Shown here in pieces: positions 1 through 8,851 of a stretch of DNA of 64,000 nt. The notes beneath the pieces were generated by a model that saw only the letters and a list, made by a program, of their open reading frames with translations, had not been told where the DNA came from and ran no database searches. Numbering within the stretch: the first letter of the stretch is position 1; each line of letters starts with the position of its first letter. The position numbers were made by a program, and so were the translations under genes. This DNA comes from Bacteroidota bacterium (lineage in GTDB: Bacteria; Bacteroidota; Bacteroidia; Flavobacteriales; Flavobacteriaceae): positions 62,001-126,000 of the forward strand of contig JAQCFO010000001.1 of the NCBI GenBank assembly GCA_027619415.1. Direction: 5' to 3'.

Positions 1-725
1 TACTTATTAAGCACGGCGTTCATGTTTATAGACCTGATTTAATTAAAGATTGTAATCAGATATTTGTTCGTGATATTGGTTTTGTTATAGATAATTTTTT
101 TTTCAAATCTAATATCTTACCTAATAGAGCTAAAGAGTTTAAAGGAGTTGAATCAATCTTAAACGATTTTTCAAATAAGGTAATTTCATTACCTGAAGAC
201 GTTCATATTGAAGGAGGAGACTTGCTTTATCATGATAATTACATTTTCGTTGGTTTTTACAATAAGAAAGATTATCCTAAATTAATTACAGCAAGAACTA
301 ATAGTAATGCATTAGAATATTTAAGAGATTTTTTTCCAAATAAAATAGTAAAAGGATTACAATTAAATAAATCTCTAAATAATCCTTTTGAAAACATCCT
401 GCACTTAGATTGTTGTTTACAAATTGTTGGAAAAGATAAAGCTATTATATACCCAGAAGCTTTCACTAATCAAGAAGATTATAATTGGCTTGTGTCGTTT
501 TTTGGAATGGATAATATTTTTAAGATTTCAAACAATGAAATGTATGAAATGACAAGTAATGTTCTTTCTATAGATTATAATACTGTAATTTCTCAGCCCA
601 TTTTTAAAAGACTTAATAATTGGTTAGAAAGCAAAGGTTTTTCTGTTGAGAAAGTAGATTTGAGTGAAGTTTCTAAACAAGAAGGATTGTTCAGGTGTTC
701 TTCTTTACCTTTAATTAGAAATTAA
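1..725 (+). CDS. Amidinotransferase/dimethylargininase-family guanidino hydrolase (5' partial)
   Basis: The gene runs in from outside the window; reading frame 3 is open from the first base to the TAA at 723-725. The visible part carries the marks of the pentein guanidino-modifying fold (arginine deiminase, DDAH, glycine amidinotransferase). These are a VRD segment near the start, EGGD just before an ARTN segment, HLDC in the middle (histidine) and a terminal FRCSS-LPL segment with the presumed catalytic cysteine. Members hydrolyse or transfer groups on arginine, methylarginine or citrulline. It lies three bases before a second pentein gene (CtlX type) and close to argS, which suggests arginine/citrulline handling. 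The exact substrate cannot be told. The TTG at 222 is inside the EGGD-L motif and is not a real start. Confidence 0.85.
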   Translation, partial: LIKHGVHVYRPDLIKDCNQIFVRDIGFVIDNFFFKSNILPNRAKEFKGVESILNDFSNKVISLPEDVHIEGGDLLYHDNYIFVGFYNKKDYPKLITARTNSNALEYLRDFFPNKIVKGLQLNKSLNNPFENILHLDCCLQIVGKDKAIIYPEAFTNQEDYNWLVSFFGMDNIFKISNNEMYEMTSNVLSIDYNTVISQPIFKRLNNWLESKGFSVEKVDLSEVSKQEGLFRCSSLPLIRN

Positions 726-728
726 ATT

Positions 729-1652
729 ATGAATAAAAATTTACATTCAGTATTGATGGTTAGGCCCTCTTGTTTTAGAGTAAACAACGAAACTTTAAAA
801 AATAATTTTTTTCAATCTAAAATTAATGATATAAGTAATGATTCCATATTAAATCAAGCTATAATGGAGTTTGATAGTTTAGTTGAAAAAATAAAAGCAT
901 CAGGTATAAAAGTATTTGTATATCAAGATAATTTGAAACATGATACTCCAGATTCCATTTTCCCAAACAATTGGATTAGTTTTCATCAAAATAAAACTAT
1001 TGCGATATATCCTATGTTTGCAAACAATCGTAGGCTTGAGAGAAATGAAGATGTGATTGTTTTTTTAGAAAAAAATAATATTGAAATCAACGAAGTTGTT
1101 GATTATAGTGAGGCTGAACATAACAATTTGTTTTTAGAGGGCACCGGAAGTATGGTCCTCGATAGAATTAATAATAAAGCCTACTGCTCTCTTTCTGAAA
1201 GAACAAATGAGAATTTAATTGATGAGTTTTGTAATGATTTTAAATTTATACCTATTATTTTTAATTCATTTCACACAGTTGACTCAAAAAGACAAGTAAT
1301 TTATCATACAAATGTAATGATGTGTGTTGCGGAAAAATATGTTATAATATGTCTCGATTCAATTGATAATGTCCAAGAGAGAAAGAAGGTAATACAGAGC
1401 TTAGAAGATGATAATAAGGAACTTATTATCATCTCAGAGAATCAGTTATCCTCATTTGCAGGTAATATGATTGAATTAAAAGTGAATAATGACAGTATTA
1501 TTATAATGAGTCAAAATGCTTATGAGTCGCTTGATGATGCTCAAATAAAAAAAATAAGTAAGTATTCCGAGATTATTTCATCAAGCGTAGATACTATCGA
1601 AAAGTATGGTGGAGGCAGTGTTAGATGCATGATAGCTGAAATCTTTAACTAG
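729..1652 (+). CDS. ctlX: CtlX-type citrulline utilisation hydrolase (amidinotransferase superfamily)
   Basis: The 307-residue protein resembles the Bacteroidota CtlX family. It begins with an MVRPSCF segment, followed by FPNNWIS, LEGTGS, YHTNV and a C-terminal GGGSVRC segment with the likely nucleophilic cysteine. These residues follow the Asp/Glu, His and Cys layout of pentein hydrolases that act on guanidino or ureido groups. It starts three bases after the stop of another amidinotransferase-family gene, so the two are probably co-transcribed. Its 3' end overlaps the convergent gene at 1645-2046 by eight bases. Family assignment is firm; the physiological substrate, citrulline or another ureido compound, is known only by family name. 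Confidence 0.85.
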   Translation: MNKNLHSVLMVRPSCFRVNNETLKNNFFQSKINDISNDSILNQAIMEFDSLVEKIKASGIKVFVYQDNLKHDTPDSIFPNNWISFHQNKTIAIYPMFANNRRLERNEDVIVFLEKNNIEINEVVDYSEAEHNNLFLEGTGSMVLDRINNKAYCSLSERTNENLIDEFCNDFKFIPIIFNSFHTVDSKRQVIYHTNVMMCVAEKYVIICLDSIDNVQERKKVIQSLEDDNKELIIISENQLSSFAGNMIELKVNNDSIIIMSQNAYESLDDAQIKKISKYSEIISSSVDTIEKYGGGSVRCMIAEIFN

Positions 1653-2046
1653 ATAATCTATACTTAGATATTTTTTTAAAAAAATTATGATCATCTAAAT
1701 CTTTAGCTTTAAGTTTCAAAAAATATTCATCTTTATATAATGAGTATAGATTAGACTCCCCCTTAAAAACTTTTAATTTATAAAATGGAATTATTAGCGC
1801 ATAAGTCTCAAGCAGTACTTTAAATCTAATTATTATCCCCTTGGGTCTGATTTCTATATTACACTTGTTAAGGTTTTTATCTAAATTTAATAAGTTTTCA
1901 ATCTTTTCATTACTGTAGTGAATTAACAGATTTGAAGACCCTATACCTTTCATTTTAATTCTTTCAAAAATTGTGAATTGTTTACCAACTAGTATTTCAA
2001 TTTCATTTGATATTTTAGAATCGTTATATGAAATATTCCTTAGCAT
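1645..2046 (-). CDS. Conserved hypothetical protein
   Basis: A 133-residue soluble protein with no signal peptide or membrane segment. I do not recognise a named domain. The central and C-terminal parts alternate short hydrophobic and charged stretches (IRPKGIIIRFKV, IIPFYKLKVFKG, SLYKDEYFLKLKA), as in a small beta-rich fold. The gene is convergent with ctlX, overlapping its end by eight bases, and divergent from argS. That position between complete housekeeping genes and normal AT-rich codon use support a real gene. Confidence 0.6.
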   Translation of the reverse strand: MLRNISYNDSKISNEIEILVGKQFTIFERIKMKGIGSSNLLIHYSNEKIENLLNLDKNLNKCNIEIRPKGIIIRFKVLLETYALIIPFYKLKVFKGESNLYSLYKDEYFLKLKAKDLDDHNFFKKISKYRLSS

Positions 2047-2107
2047 TTTTATATTTATTAAAAGTCTATAAAGGTATTTAAAAAAAAATATTTATTCATT
2101 TTATAAG

Positions 2108-2115
2108 TATATTTG
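2108..2115 (+). promoter_or_regulatory. Bacteroidota -7 promoter element upstream of argS
   Basis: TATATTTG matches the TAnnTTTG -7 consensus of the Bacteroidota primary sigma factor and lies 15 bases before the argS ATG at 2131. No clear TTG -33 element is seen at the usual distance. Confidence 0.55.
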
Positions 2116-2130
2116 CCTTAAATAATTTTA

Positions 2131-3909
2131 ATGAATATCAATACTATATTAAAAGCAGAGTTATCGCAATTTCTTAGCTCTAAGTATAACATTGATTTTC
2201 ATAATATTGAAATTCAACTTACTAGAAAAGATTTTGAAGGGGATGTTACTGTACTGATTTTCCCCTTAGTCAAATTAATTAAAAAACCGCCAACTGAAAT
2301 TGGAAATGAAATAGGTATTTTTCTTGTAAATAGTTCCAAATATGTTGAAAGTTATAATTTGGTTCAAGGATTTGTAAACTTAGTTATAGATAGTAAATTT
2401 TATATTGAGTTCTTAAATGAAATAATTAAAATTGACGATTTCGGAATTCTTAATCCAACTGCTAGTGATCCGTTATATCTAGTAGAGTATGCATCTCCTA
2501 ACACCAATAAACCACTTCATTTAGGACATGTAAGAAATATTTTGCTAGGTTACTCTATTTCTAAAATATTAGAAGCGTCTGGAAAGAACGTTAATAAAAC
2601 ACAAATAATAAATGATAGAGGAATTCATATATGTAAGTCTATTATCGCATGGTTGAAATATGGAAAAAATACTTCTCCCAAAGATACAGGTGATAAAGGC
2701 GATTTGTTTGTAGGTAAATATTATGTTCTTTTTGATAAAATATATAAAGAAGAAATTTCTGAATTAATTAAAAATGGTCAATCTAAAATTGATGCAGAAA
2801 AAAATGCTCCAATTTTTTTAGAAGCACAAAATTTATTAATTAAATGGGAAGCAGGTGATGAAAAAGTGATGAATCTTTGGCGGAAGATGAATTCTTGGGT
2901 TTATGAAGGTTTTGATAAGACTTATAGTGATTTAGGGGTTAATTTTGATTCTTATTATTACGAAAGTAAAACCTATTTACTTGGAAAAGAAATAATACAA
3001 AAAGGTTTAGATAATGATGTTTTTTTTAAAAAAGATGATGGTTCAGTTTGGATTGATTTAAGTGGAGAAGGTTTAGATGAAAAAATTCTTCTTAGATCTG
3101 ACGGTACATCTGTCTATATGACTCAGGATTTAGGCACTGCTTATTTAAGGTATAAAGATTATCCAAAAATGAATGGGGTTATTTACACAGTTGGGAATGA
3201 GCAAGATTATCATTTTAAAGTATTATTTAAAATTTTAAATAAATTAGGTTTTGATTGGTCAAACCAATTACATCACTTAAGCTATGGCATGGTAGATCTT
3301 CCATCTGGTAAAATGAAAAGTAGAGAAGGTACAGTGGTAGATGCAGATGAATTAATTTTTGAAATGAAAACAAATGCAAGTTTAATCTTAAAAGAGTTAG
3401 GTAAAATTGATGAGTTTTCTGATGATGAAAAAAACGATTTAAATAGAATTATAGGTTTAGGTGCTCTTAAGTATTTTATATTAAAAGTTGATCCTAAAAA
3501 AAGAATACTATTTGACCCTAAAGAATCGATTGATTTTAATGGAAATACAGGTCCGTTTATTCAGTATACATATGCCAGAATTCAATCACTTATTAATAAA
3601 GAAGATTTTTCTAAATCACTTACTGATATTAATTTAAACATCAATAATAAAGAAAAAAATATTTTAAAGTTGTTAACTCAATACCCTTTAGCTATAAAGA
3701 ATTCTGCGGATAACTTGAGTCCATCATTAATAGCTAATTATACTTATGAACTGGTTAAGTCTTTTAATTCATACTATCAGACAACTTCAATTTTAAAGGT
3801 AGATGATGATTTTATAAAAAATTTCAGACTGAACCTTTCCCTTAAAGTCGGATTAGTGATAAAATCTTCAATGTTTCTTCTTGGCATTGAGGTGCCCAAT
3901 AAAATGTAA
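2131..3909 (+). CDS. argS: Arginyl-tRNA synthetase
   Basis: Class I aminoacyl-tRNA synthetase that charges tRNA-Arg with arginine in the cytoplasm. The 592-residue length is normal. An N-terminal Add-1-type domain comes first. The HIGH signature appears as PLHLGH at about residues 128-133 inside the ASPNTNKP context typical of ArgS, and the KMSKS equivalent is KMKSREGT at about residue 393. The C-terminal third is the anticodon-binding DALR domain. The ATG at 2131 follows a good TAnnTTTG element. The gene sits beside two guanidino-hydrolase genes and before ffh. Confidence 0.97.
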   Translation: MNINTILKAELSQFLSSKYNIDFHNIEIQLTRKDFEGDVTVLIFPLVKLIKKPPTEIGNEIGIFLVNSSKYVESYNLVQGFVNLVIDSKFYIEFLNEIIKIDDFGILNPTASDPLYLVEYASPNTNKPLHLGHVRNILLGYSISKILEASGKNVNKTQIINDRGIHICKSIIAWLKYGKNTSPKDTGDKGDLFVGKYYVLFDKIYKEEISELIKNGQSKIDAEKNAPIFLEAQNLLIKWEAGDEKVMNLWRKMNSWVYEGFDKTYSDLGVNFDSYYYESKTYLLGKEIIQKGLDNDVFFKKDDGSVWIDLSGEGLDEKILLRSDGTSVYMTQDLGTAYLRYKDYPKMNGVIYTVGNEQDYHFKVLFKILNKLGFDWSNQLHHLSYGMVDLPSGKMKSREGTVVDADELIFEMKTNASLILKELGKIDEFSDDEKNDLNRIIGLGALKYFILKVDPKKRILFDPKESIDFNGNTGPFIQYTYARIQSLINKEDFSKSLTDINLNINNKEKNILKLLTQYPLAIKNSADNLSPSLIANYTYELVKSFNSYYQTTSILKVDDDFIKNFRLNLSLKVGLVIKSSMFLLGIEVPNKM

Positions 3910-3973
3910 TTTGATTTTTTTTATTAATAAATAAATTCGTTTACTTTTTTAGTTCTAATATTTTCAATATCAT

Positions 3974-3981
3974 TAGATTTG
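3974..3981 (+). promoter_or_regulatory. Bacteroidota -7 promoter element upstream of ffh
   Basis: TAGATTTG fits TAnnTTTG and lies 16 bases before the ffh start at 3998, in the 88-base argS-ffh gap. Confidence 0.5.
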
Positions 3982-3997
3982 TAAGTAAATTATATCA

Positions 3998-5323
3998 ATG
4001 TTTAACAATCTTACAGACAAACTTAATTCTGCATTAAAAATCCTTAAAGGTCATGGGAAGATTACAGAAATTAATGTTGCTGAAACTTTAAAAGAAGTAA
4101 GAAGAGCATTGCTTGAAGCGGATGTTAATTTTAAGACGGCTAAAGAGTTTACCGAGAATGTTAAAGATAAAGCTATCGGTAAAAATGTTTTAACAACTCT
4201 TAATCCAGGTCAATTAATGATTAAGATTGTTAAAGATGAATTAACAAATTTGATGGGTGGGAATTCCGTAGGTCTTAATTTATCGAGTTCTTTAACAATT
4301 ATATTAATGTCTGGTTTACAAGGCTCAGGTAAAACAACATTTAGCGGTAAGCTTGCAAAATATTTAATTAGTAAAAAATCTAAAACTCCTTTATTAGTTG
4401 CATGTGATGTTTATAGACCCGCTGCTATAGATCAATTAAAGATTTTAGGCGAGCAATTAGGAGTTGATGTTTATAGTGATGAAAATGAAAAAAATCCAAT
4501 TAAAATAGCAACTGACTCTATTGCTTATGCTAATAAAAATGGAAAAAACACAGTAATTATAGATACTGCTGGTAGGTTAGCTGTAGATGAAAGAATGATG
4601 AATGAAATAAAAGGTATTCATCAGGCTGTTCGCCCAAATGAAACACTGTTTGTTGTTGACTCAATGACGGGTCAAGATGCTGTTAATACTGCCAAAGCAT
4701 TTAATGATATATTAAATTTTGATGGAGTAATACTTACTAAACTTGATGGAGATACTAGGGGAGGAGCTGCACTTTCAATTAAGTCAGTAGTAAATAAACC
4801 TATAAAGTTTATTGGAACAGGTGAAAAAATGGATGCTATAGATGTGTTTCATCCTGAGAGAATGGCTGATAGAATTTTGGGAATGGGAGATATTGTATCT
4901 CTTGTTGAAAAAGCTCAAGATTTTTATGATGAAAAACAAGCACGTATTTTAAATAAAAAAATTGCAAAAAGTCAATTTGGTTTTGATGATTTTTTAGATC
5001 AAATTAAAAAAATTAAGCAAATGGGAAATCTTAAAGATATGGTTGGGATGATTCCTGGTGCTAGTAAAGCCATGGGCAATACAGAAATTGATAATGATTC
5101 TTTTAAACATATTGAAGCTTTAATTTATTCCATGACACCAAAAGAAAGATCAAATCCTAAAATCATTGATGTTAGTAGAAAAAAAAGAATTTCTAAAGGA
5201 AGTGGACTAAATATTCAGGAATTGAATAAATTAATAAAGCAATTTGAACAGATGTCTAAAATGATGAAAATGATGCAAGGAGGGGGCAATAAATTAACGC
5301 AAATGATGCAAGGAATGAAGTAA
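3998..5323 (+). CDS. ffh: Signal recognition particle protein Ffh (SRP54 GTPase)
   Basis: Binds signal sequences and SRP RNA and delivers nascent membrane proteins to FtsY. The 441 residues show the N domain with its ALLEADV segment, then the G domain: P-loop GLQGSGKTT at about 107-115, DTAGRL at about 189 and TKLDGDTRGG at about 247. The methionine-rich M domain follows (MSKMMKMMQGGG near the C terminus). All catalytic elements are present. It has its own -7 element and is followed after 10 bases by folD, so the two may share a transcript. Confidence 0.98.
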   Translation: MFNNLTDKLNSALKILKGHGKITEINVAETLKEVRRALLEADVNFKTAKEFTENVKDKAIGKNVLTTLNPGQLMIKIVKDELTNLMGGNSVGLNLSSSLTIILMSGLQGSGKTTFSGKLAKYLISKKSKTPLLVACDVYRPAAIDQLKILGEQLGVDVYSDENEKNPIKIATDSIAYANKNGKNTVIIDTAGRLAVDERMMNEIKGIHQAVRPNETLFVVDSMTGQDAVNTAKAFNDILNFDGVILTKLDGDTRGGAALSIKSVVNKPIKFIGTGEKMDAIDVFHPERMADRILGMGDIVSLVEKAQDFYDEKQARILNKKIAKSQFGFDDFLDQIKKIKQMGNLKDMVGMIPGASKAMGNTEIDNDSFKHIEALIYSMTPKERSNPKIIDVSRKKRISKGSGLNIQELNKLIKQFEQMSKMMKMMQGGGNKLTQMMQGMK

Positions 5324-5333
5324 AAATATAATT

Positions 5334-6209
5334 ATGAAGATAATAGACGGAAAAGCTGTTTCAAACTTAATTAAGGATGAAATTAAAGCGGAAGTTGAAG
5401 GCATAATTTCTAAAGGACACAAACCTCCCCATTTAGCTGCTATTTTAGTAGGAGAAGATGGTGCTAGTTTAACTTATGTAGGAAGTAAAGTTAGGTCATG
5501 CAAGCAAATTGGTTTTAATTCTACTTTAGTTAAGTTGTCAGAAGATATTCCTGAATCAGAATTACTAAAAAAAATCCAAGAACTAAACGACAATGATGAT
5601 ATAGATGGTTTTATTGTTCAATTACCATTACCGAGACATATCAATGAAGAAAAGGTATTATTAGCGATTGATCCCAATAAAGATGTTGATGGTTTTCATC
5701 CTACAAATTTTGGGAAAATGGCACTTAATATGAAAACATTTATTCCTGCCACACCTTATGGGATAATGGAATTATTAAAAAGATACGAGATAGACACAGT
5801 TGGTAAGCATACTGTGGTAATTGGAAGAAGTCATATAGTAGGAAGGCCAATTAGTATTTTAATGAATACTAAAGGAAGCCCTGGAGATTCAACAGTAACT
5901 GTTGTTCATAGCAGAACTATAAATATAGAGGAATTTACTAAAAATGCAGATATTATAATCTCAGCTTTAGGTATACCAGATTTTCTGAATGCCAATATGA
6001 TTAAAGAAGGTGTTGTGATTATTGATGTAGGAATATCTAGAGTAAAAGATGATAATCATCCAAAAGGATATGTTATTAAAGGAGATGTTGATTTTGAGTC
6101 TGTAAAATCAAAAGCAAGTTATATTACACCTGTACCAGGTGGAGTAGGGCCTATGACAATAGCTATGTTGTTAAAAAACACCTTACAATCAAGAGAATTC
6201 AAAAGTTAA
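5334..6209 (+). CDS. folD: Bifunctional methylenetetrahydrofolate dehydrogenase / methenyltetrahydrofolate cyclohydrolase
   Basis: Interconverts 5,10-methylene-THF, 5,10-methenyl-THF and 10-formyl-THF in one-carbon metabolism. The 291-residue protein has YVGSK with the catalytic lysine at residue 52, the QLPLPRH segment, the DVDGFHP motif, the nucleotide-binding GRSHIVGRP segment and the C-terminal PGGVGPMT motif. Length is typical. It starts 10 bases after ffh and ends directly against the convergent VOC gene, with no space left for a separate terminator. Confidence 0.97.
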   Translation: MKIIDGKAVSNLIKDEIKAEVEGIISKGHKPPHLAAILVGEDGASLTYVGSKVRSCKQIGFNSTLVKLSEDIPESELLKKIQELNDNDDIDGFIVQLPLPRHINEEKVLLAIDPNKDVDGFHPTNFGKMALNMKTFIPATPYGIMELLKRYEIDTVGKHTVVIGRSHIVGRPISILMNTKGSPGDSTVTVVHSRTINIEEFTKNADIIISALGIPDFLNANMIKEGVVIIDVGISRVKDDNHPKGYVIKGDVDFESVKSKASYITPVPGGVGPMTIAMLLKNTLQSREFKS

Positions 6210-6632
6210 TTATTTAGAGAAAATTTGTTTAGGATCCTTAAATGATTTGAATTCTAAAGCATTTCCAGAAGGATCTTTAAAAAACATTGTAGATTGTTCG
6301 CCAGCTAAACCTTTGAATCTAGTGTGTGGTTTGATGATAAATTTGATTTGTTTGTTGGTTAGGAACTCAACAAAATCATTAAATACTTTCCATTCTAAAA
6401 TAATACCAAAATGAGGAACAGGAACTTCTTTTCCGTCTACAGGATTACTGTTTAATGATACTGATTTATTTTTGTCTAGATGAATTACTAATTGATGACC
6501 AAAAAAGTCAAAATCTACCCAATCATCACTACTCCTTCCTTCTTTACATCCAAGTATTTCTCTGTAATATAGTCTACAACTCTCTAAGTTGTTTACTGAA
6601 ATGGCTAAATGGAAAGGAAATAATTTGTTCAT
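6210..6632 (-). CDS. VOC-family (glyoxalase/bleomycin-resistance fold) protein
   Basis: A 140-residue single-copy vicinal-oxygen-chelate protein. It starts with HLAISVNNLESCRLYYREILG, the usual first beta-alpha-beta unit. The second unit carries VPHFGIIL and a C-terminal FFKDPSGNALEFKSF segment. His near the N terminus, His in VPHFG and Glu in ALEFK are placed as VOC metal ligands. Such proteins are lyases, dioxygenases or resistance factors, and the reaction cannot be told. It lies nine bases after a lipoprotein gene on the same strand and is probably co-transcribed with it. Confidence 0.85.
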   Translation of the reverse strand: MNKLFPFHLAISVNNLESCRLYYREILGCKEGRSSDDWVDFDFFGHQLVIHLDKNKSVSLNSNPVDGKEVPVPHFGIILEWKVFNDFVEFLTNKQIKFIIKPHTRFKGLAGEQSTMFFKDPSGNALEFKSFKDPKQIFSK

Positions 6633-6641
6633 ATTAATAGT

Positions 6642-7187
6642 TTAATACCATCCAATCATAAATTTTTTAATTTTAGAACTTGGTGGAATATTTATTTCTT
6701 CAATTTTATTGTTTGTGCCCAGTCTTAAATCAATTTGAAGGTTGTTTTTATCAATAATAAAGTAGGCGTCAATTTCATCTACAAACACTATGATGTTATT
6801 GATAGTGTTTTGAATTGCAGAAATATTATGTGAATTCTGAATGTCTTCAAAAGTACCATCAACTGTAAGACCATTATCTGTTGAATATTTATTACTTATA
6901 ATTTCAATAGTTTCTATTTTTTCATTGATATCATGTTGTTGTTTAGGAGTTAATGTTAAAAGATGGTGATTTTGTTTGTCAAAAATCAAATAATTATCAT
7001 CACCTGAAAACATATAATCTCCTTCCCCTATTCTTCTCGCAATTGAATCTAAAACAAATATTGAATCTAGATTTTTAACAATTGTTTCTGAATTTATCTT
7101 TCCAACTTTTCCTTTTGCAATTGTATAATCACCATTTACACATCCAAATGTTAAAGTCAACAATAAAATTAGTATGATTTTTTTCAT
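6642..7187 (-). CDS. Hypothetical lipoprotein
   Basis: A 181-residue protein with a short lipoprotein signal peptide (MKKIILILLLTLTFGC, lipobox ending at Cys16). The mature part is charged and carries no motif I recognise. The segment YLIFDKQNHHLLTLTP is followed by strands typical of a small periplasmic beta protein. It should be anchored in the cell envelope. It is divergent from queE and upstream of the VOC gene. Confidence 0.65.
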   Translation of the reverse strand: MKKIILILLLTLTFGCVNGDYTIAKGKVGKINSETIVKNLDSIFVLDSIARRIGEGDYMFSGDDNYLIFDKQNHHLLTLTPKQQHDINEKIETIEIISNKYSTDNGLTVDGTFEDIQNSHNISAIQNTINNIIVFVDEIDAYFIIDKNNLQIDLRLGTNNKIEEINIPPSSKIKKFMIGWY

Positions 7188-7250
7188 GTTTTTATAATAG
7201 ATTGTTAAAAGTAATAATTCCTTTTATATCATAATTGATTTTATGATATA

Positions 7251-7258
7251 TATATTTG
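7251..7258 (+). promoter_or_regulatory. -7 promoter element unusually close to the queE start
   Basis: TATATTTG (TAnnTTTG consensus) ends only four bases before the ATG at 7263. A start site about seven bases downstream of the element would fall at or near the ATG, so the queE message may be leaderless or nearly so. Confidence 0.45.
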
Positions 7259-7262
7259 CTGT

Positions 7263-7895
7263 ATGATTACAATTGATGATACTATAAAAATAAATCAAGG
7301 TATTTTGCTTCCTTTGATGGAGGCATTTTACACAATTCAAGGAGAAGGATTTTATAAAGGATCAGCAGCATATTTCATAAGATTAGGCGGATGTGATATC
7401 GGATGTCATTGGTGTGATGTTAAAGAAAGTTGGGATACAAGTGTTCATCCTCCTACAGACATTGTAAGTATAGTCAAAGAAGCTAAAATACATTCTAAAA
7501 CTGTTGTTATTACTGGGGGAGAACCCTTAATGTGGAATATGTTTCCTTTAACAAAATTATTAAAATATAATAATATTAAAACGCATATTGAAACTTCTGG
7601 AGCTTACAAATTAACTGGTGATTGGGATTGGATCTGTTTGTCACCAAAAAAAAATAAAAACCCTTTAGATGAATTATACAACAGAGCAAATGAATTAAAA
7701 ATGATTATACATAATTTAAATGACTTGAAATTTGCTGAAAATGAATCTAATAAAGTTAATAAAGACTGTATTTTGTACTTGCAACCTGAATGGAGTAAAA
7801 GAGATAAAATTATGCCTGTTATTGTTGACTACGTAATGTGCAACGATAAATGGAGAATTTCACTTCAAACTCACAAGTATCTAAATATCCCTTAA
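7263..7895 (+). CDS. queE: 7-carboxy-7-deazaguanine synthase
   Basis: Radical SAM enzyme that contracts the ring of 6-carboxy-tetrahydropterin to 7-carboxy-7-deazaguanine in queuosine biosynthesis. Its 210 residues begin with the diagnostic EAFYTIQGEG segment. The [4Fe-4S] cluster motif GGCDIGCHWCD (CX3CX2C) follows, then the SAM-binding ITGGEPL and a HIETSG segment. Length is normal. The chosen ATG gives the usual 17-18 residue leader before the LPLMEAFYT block. The gene has its own promoter element and stands alone. Confidence 0.95.
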   Translation: MITIDDTIKINQGILLPLMEAFYTIQGEGFYKGSAAYFIRLGGCDIGCHWCDVKESWDTSVHPPTDIVSIVKEAKIHSKTVVITGGEPLMWNMFPLTKLLKYNNIKTHIETSGAYKLTGDWDWICLSPKKNKNPLDELYNRANELKMIIHNLNDLKFAENESNKVNKDCILYLQPEWSKRDKIMPVIVDYVMCNDKWRISLQTHKYLNIP

Positions 7896-7930
7896 AGTAT
7901 TTTATTTGAATATTAAATAAATAATTTATT

Positions 7931-8698
7931 ATGTACAGAAAAATATCAATTTTATTTTTTATAATAGTTTCTCAATTTTTGTATAGTAACAAAGATATTT
8001 GGGGAAGTATAGGGCATAAAGTAATTGGAGAGATTGCAAGTCAAAACTTGTCGTCGAATGCAACGAATCAGATTGAAAAAATATTAGATGGCCAATCTCT
8101 AGCTTTAGTCAGCACTTGGGCAGATGAAATGAGATCCAATCCTGAATTTAGAAAATATGATGCTTGGCATTATGTCAATATGCCTTTAAACAAGGAGTAT
8201 CCTGAAATACAAAAAAATAACAAAGGAGATATAATTCAAGCAATTAATAAATGTATAGTAGTATTAAAAAATAAAAAATCCTCAAATGAATTGAAATCAT
8301 TTCATTTAAAATATTTAGTTCATTTAGTTGGGGATATTCATCAACCCCTTCACGTTGGAAGGTTCGAAGATAGAGGAGGTAATGATATTAAAATTAATTT
8401 CCTAGGAAAAGCCTCTAACTTGCATAGAGTTTGGGATAGTCAAATGATTGAATATTATAAACTCGATTACAAGAGTTTGGCTGATGAATTAATAATTAAT
8501 AAAAAAATTAAAGTATCTATAAATCCGATAGATTGGTCATATGAATCTCACCAGAAAGTAAAAAAGATTTACTCCGAAATTATTGGTATAGACAATATAA
8601 ATCCTGATTATATTGCAATAAATTCTCCATTTATTAAAAGTCAATTACATAAAGCAGGATTGACACTTGCTAAAGTTTTGAATGATGTTTTTAAATAA
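7931..8698 (+). CDS. S1/P1-type zinc nuclease, secreted
   Basis: A 255-residue secreted phosphodiesterase of the S1/P1 family, which degrades single-stranded nucleic acids with a trinuclear zinc centre. After the signal peptide the mature N terminus has WGSIGH, supplying Trp and His zinc ligands. STWADEMRS and DAWHYVNMP follow. The main zinc block is HLVGDIHQPLHVG, then GGNDIKI, and finally LHRVWDSQMIE. The C terminus (AGLTLAKVLNDVF) is complete. It probably serves extracellular or periplasmic phosphate and nucleotide scavenging. A strong bidirectional terminator lies downstream. Confidence 0.93.
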   Translation: MYRKISILFFIIVSQFLYSNKDIWGSIGHKVIGEIASQNLSSNATNQIEKILDGQSLALVSTWADEMRSNPEFRKYDAWHYVNMPLNKEYPEIQKNNKGDIIQAINKCIVVLKNKKSSNELKSFHLKYLVHLVGDIHQPLHVGRFEDRGGNDIKINFLGKASNLHRVWDSQMIEYYKLDYKSLADELIINKKIKVSINPIDWSYESHQKVKKIYSEIIGIDNINPDYIAINSPFIKSQLHKAGLTLAKVLNDVFK

Positions 8699-8813
8699 AC
8701 ATTTAGTAAAGAATTAACTAAACAATGGGATGCGTATTACAAAAAAAGAGGAAAAGTAGAATGCATTAGAAACTACACTCTTTAAATTGTTAAAAGATAT
8801 TAAGATAATTTAT

Positions 8814-8844
8814 AAAAAAAACGCCTTAATAAAGGCGTTTTTTT
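8814..8844. terminator. Bidirectional intrinsic terminator
   Basis: Seven A residues, the stem ACGCCTT (8821-8827), the loop AATA, the stem AAGGCGT (8832-8838) and a T run. It lies between the convergent S1/P1 nuclease and M28 peptidase genes and can end both transcripts. Confidence 0.85.
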
Positions 8845-8851
8845 ATAAATT

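Noticed and set aside
222-725. Separate short gene starting at TTG 222
   Set aside because: The frame is open back to the window edge and the TTG lies inside the EGGDL motif of the amidinotransferase.
8699-8785. In-frame open stretch after the S1/P1 nuclease stop (FSKELTKQWDAYYKKRGK)
   Set aside because: The nuclease C terminus is already complete, the stretch has no start codon and I recognise no family; probably a chance or very old remnant.
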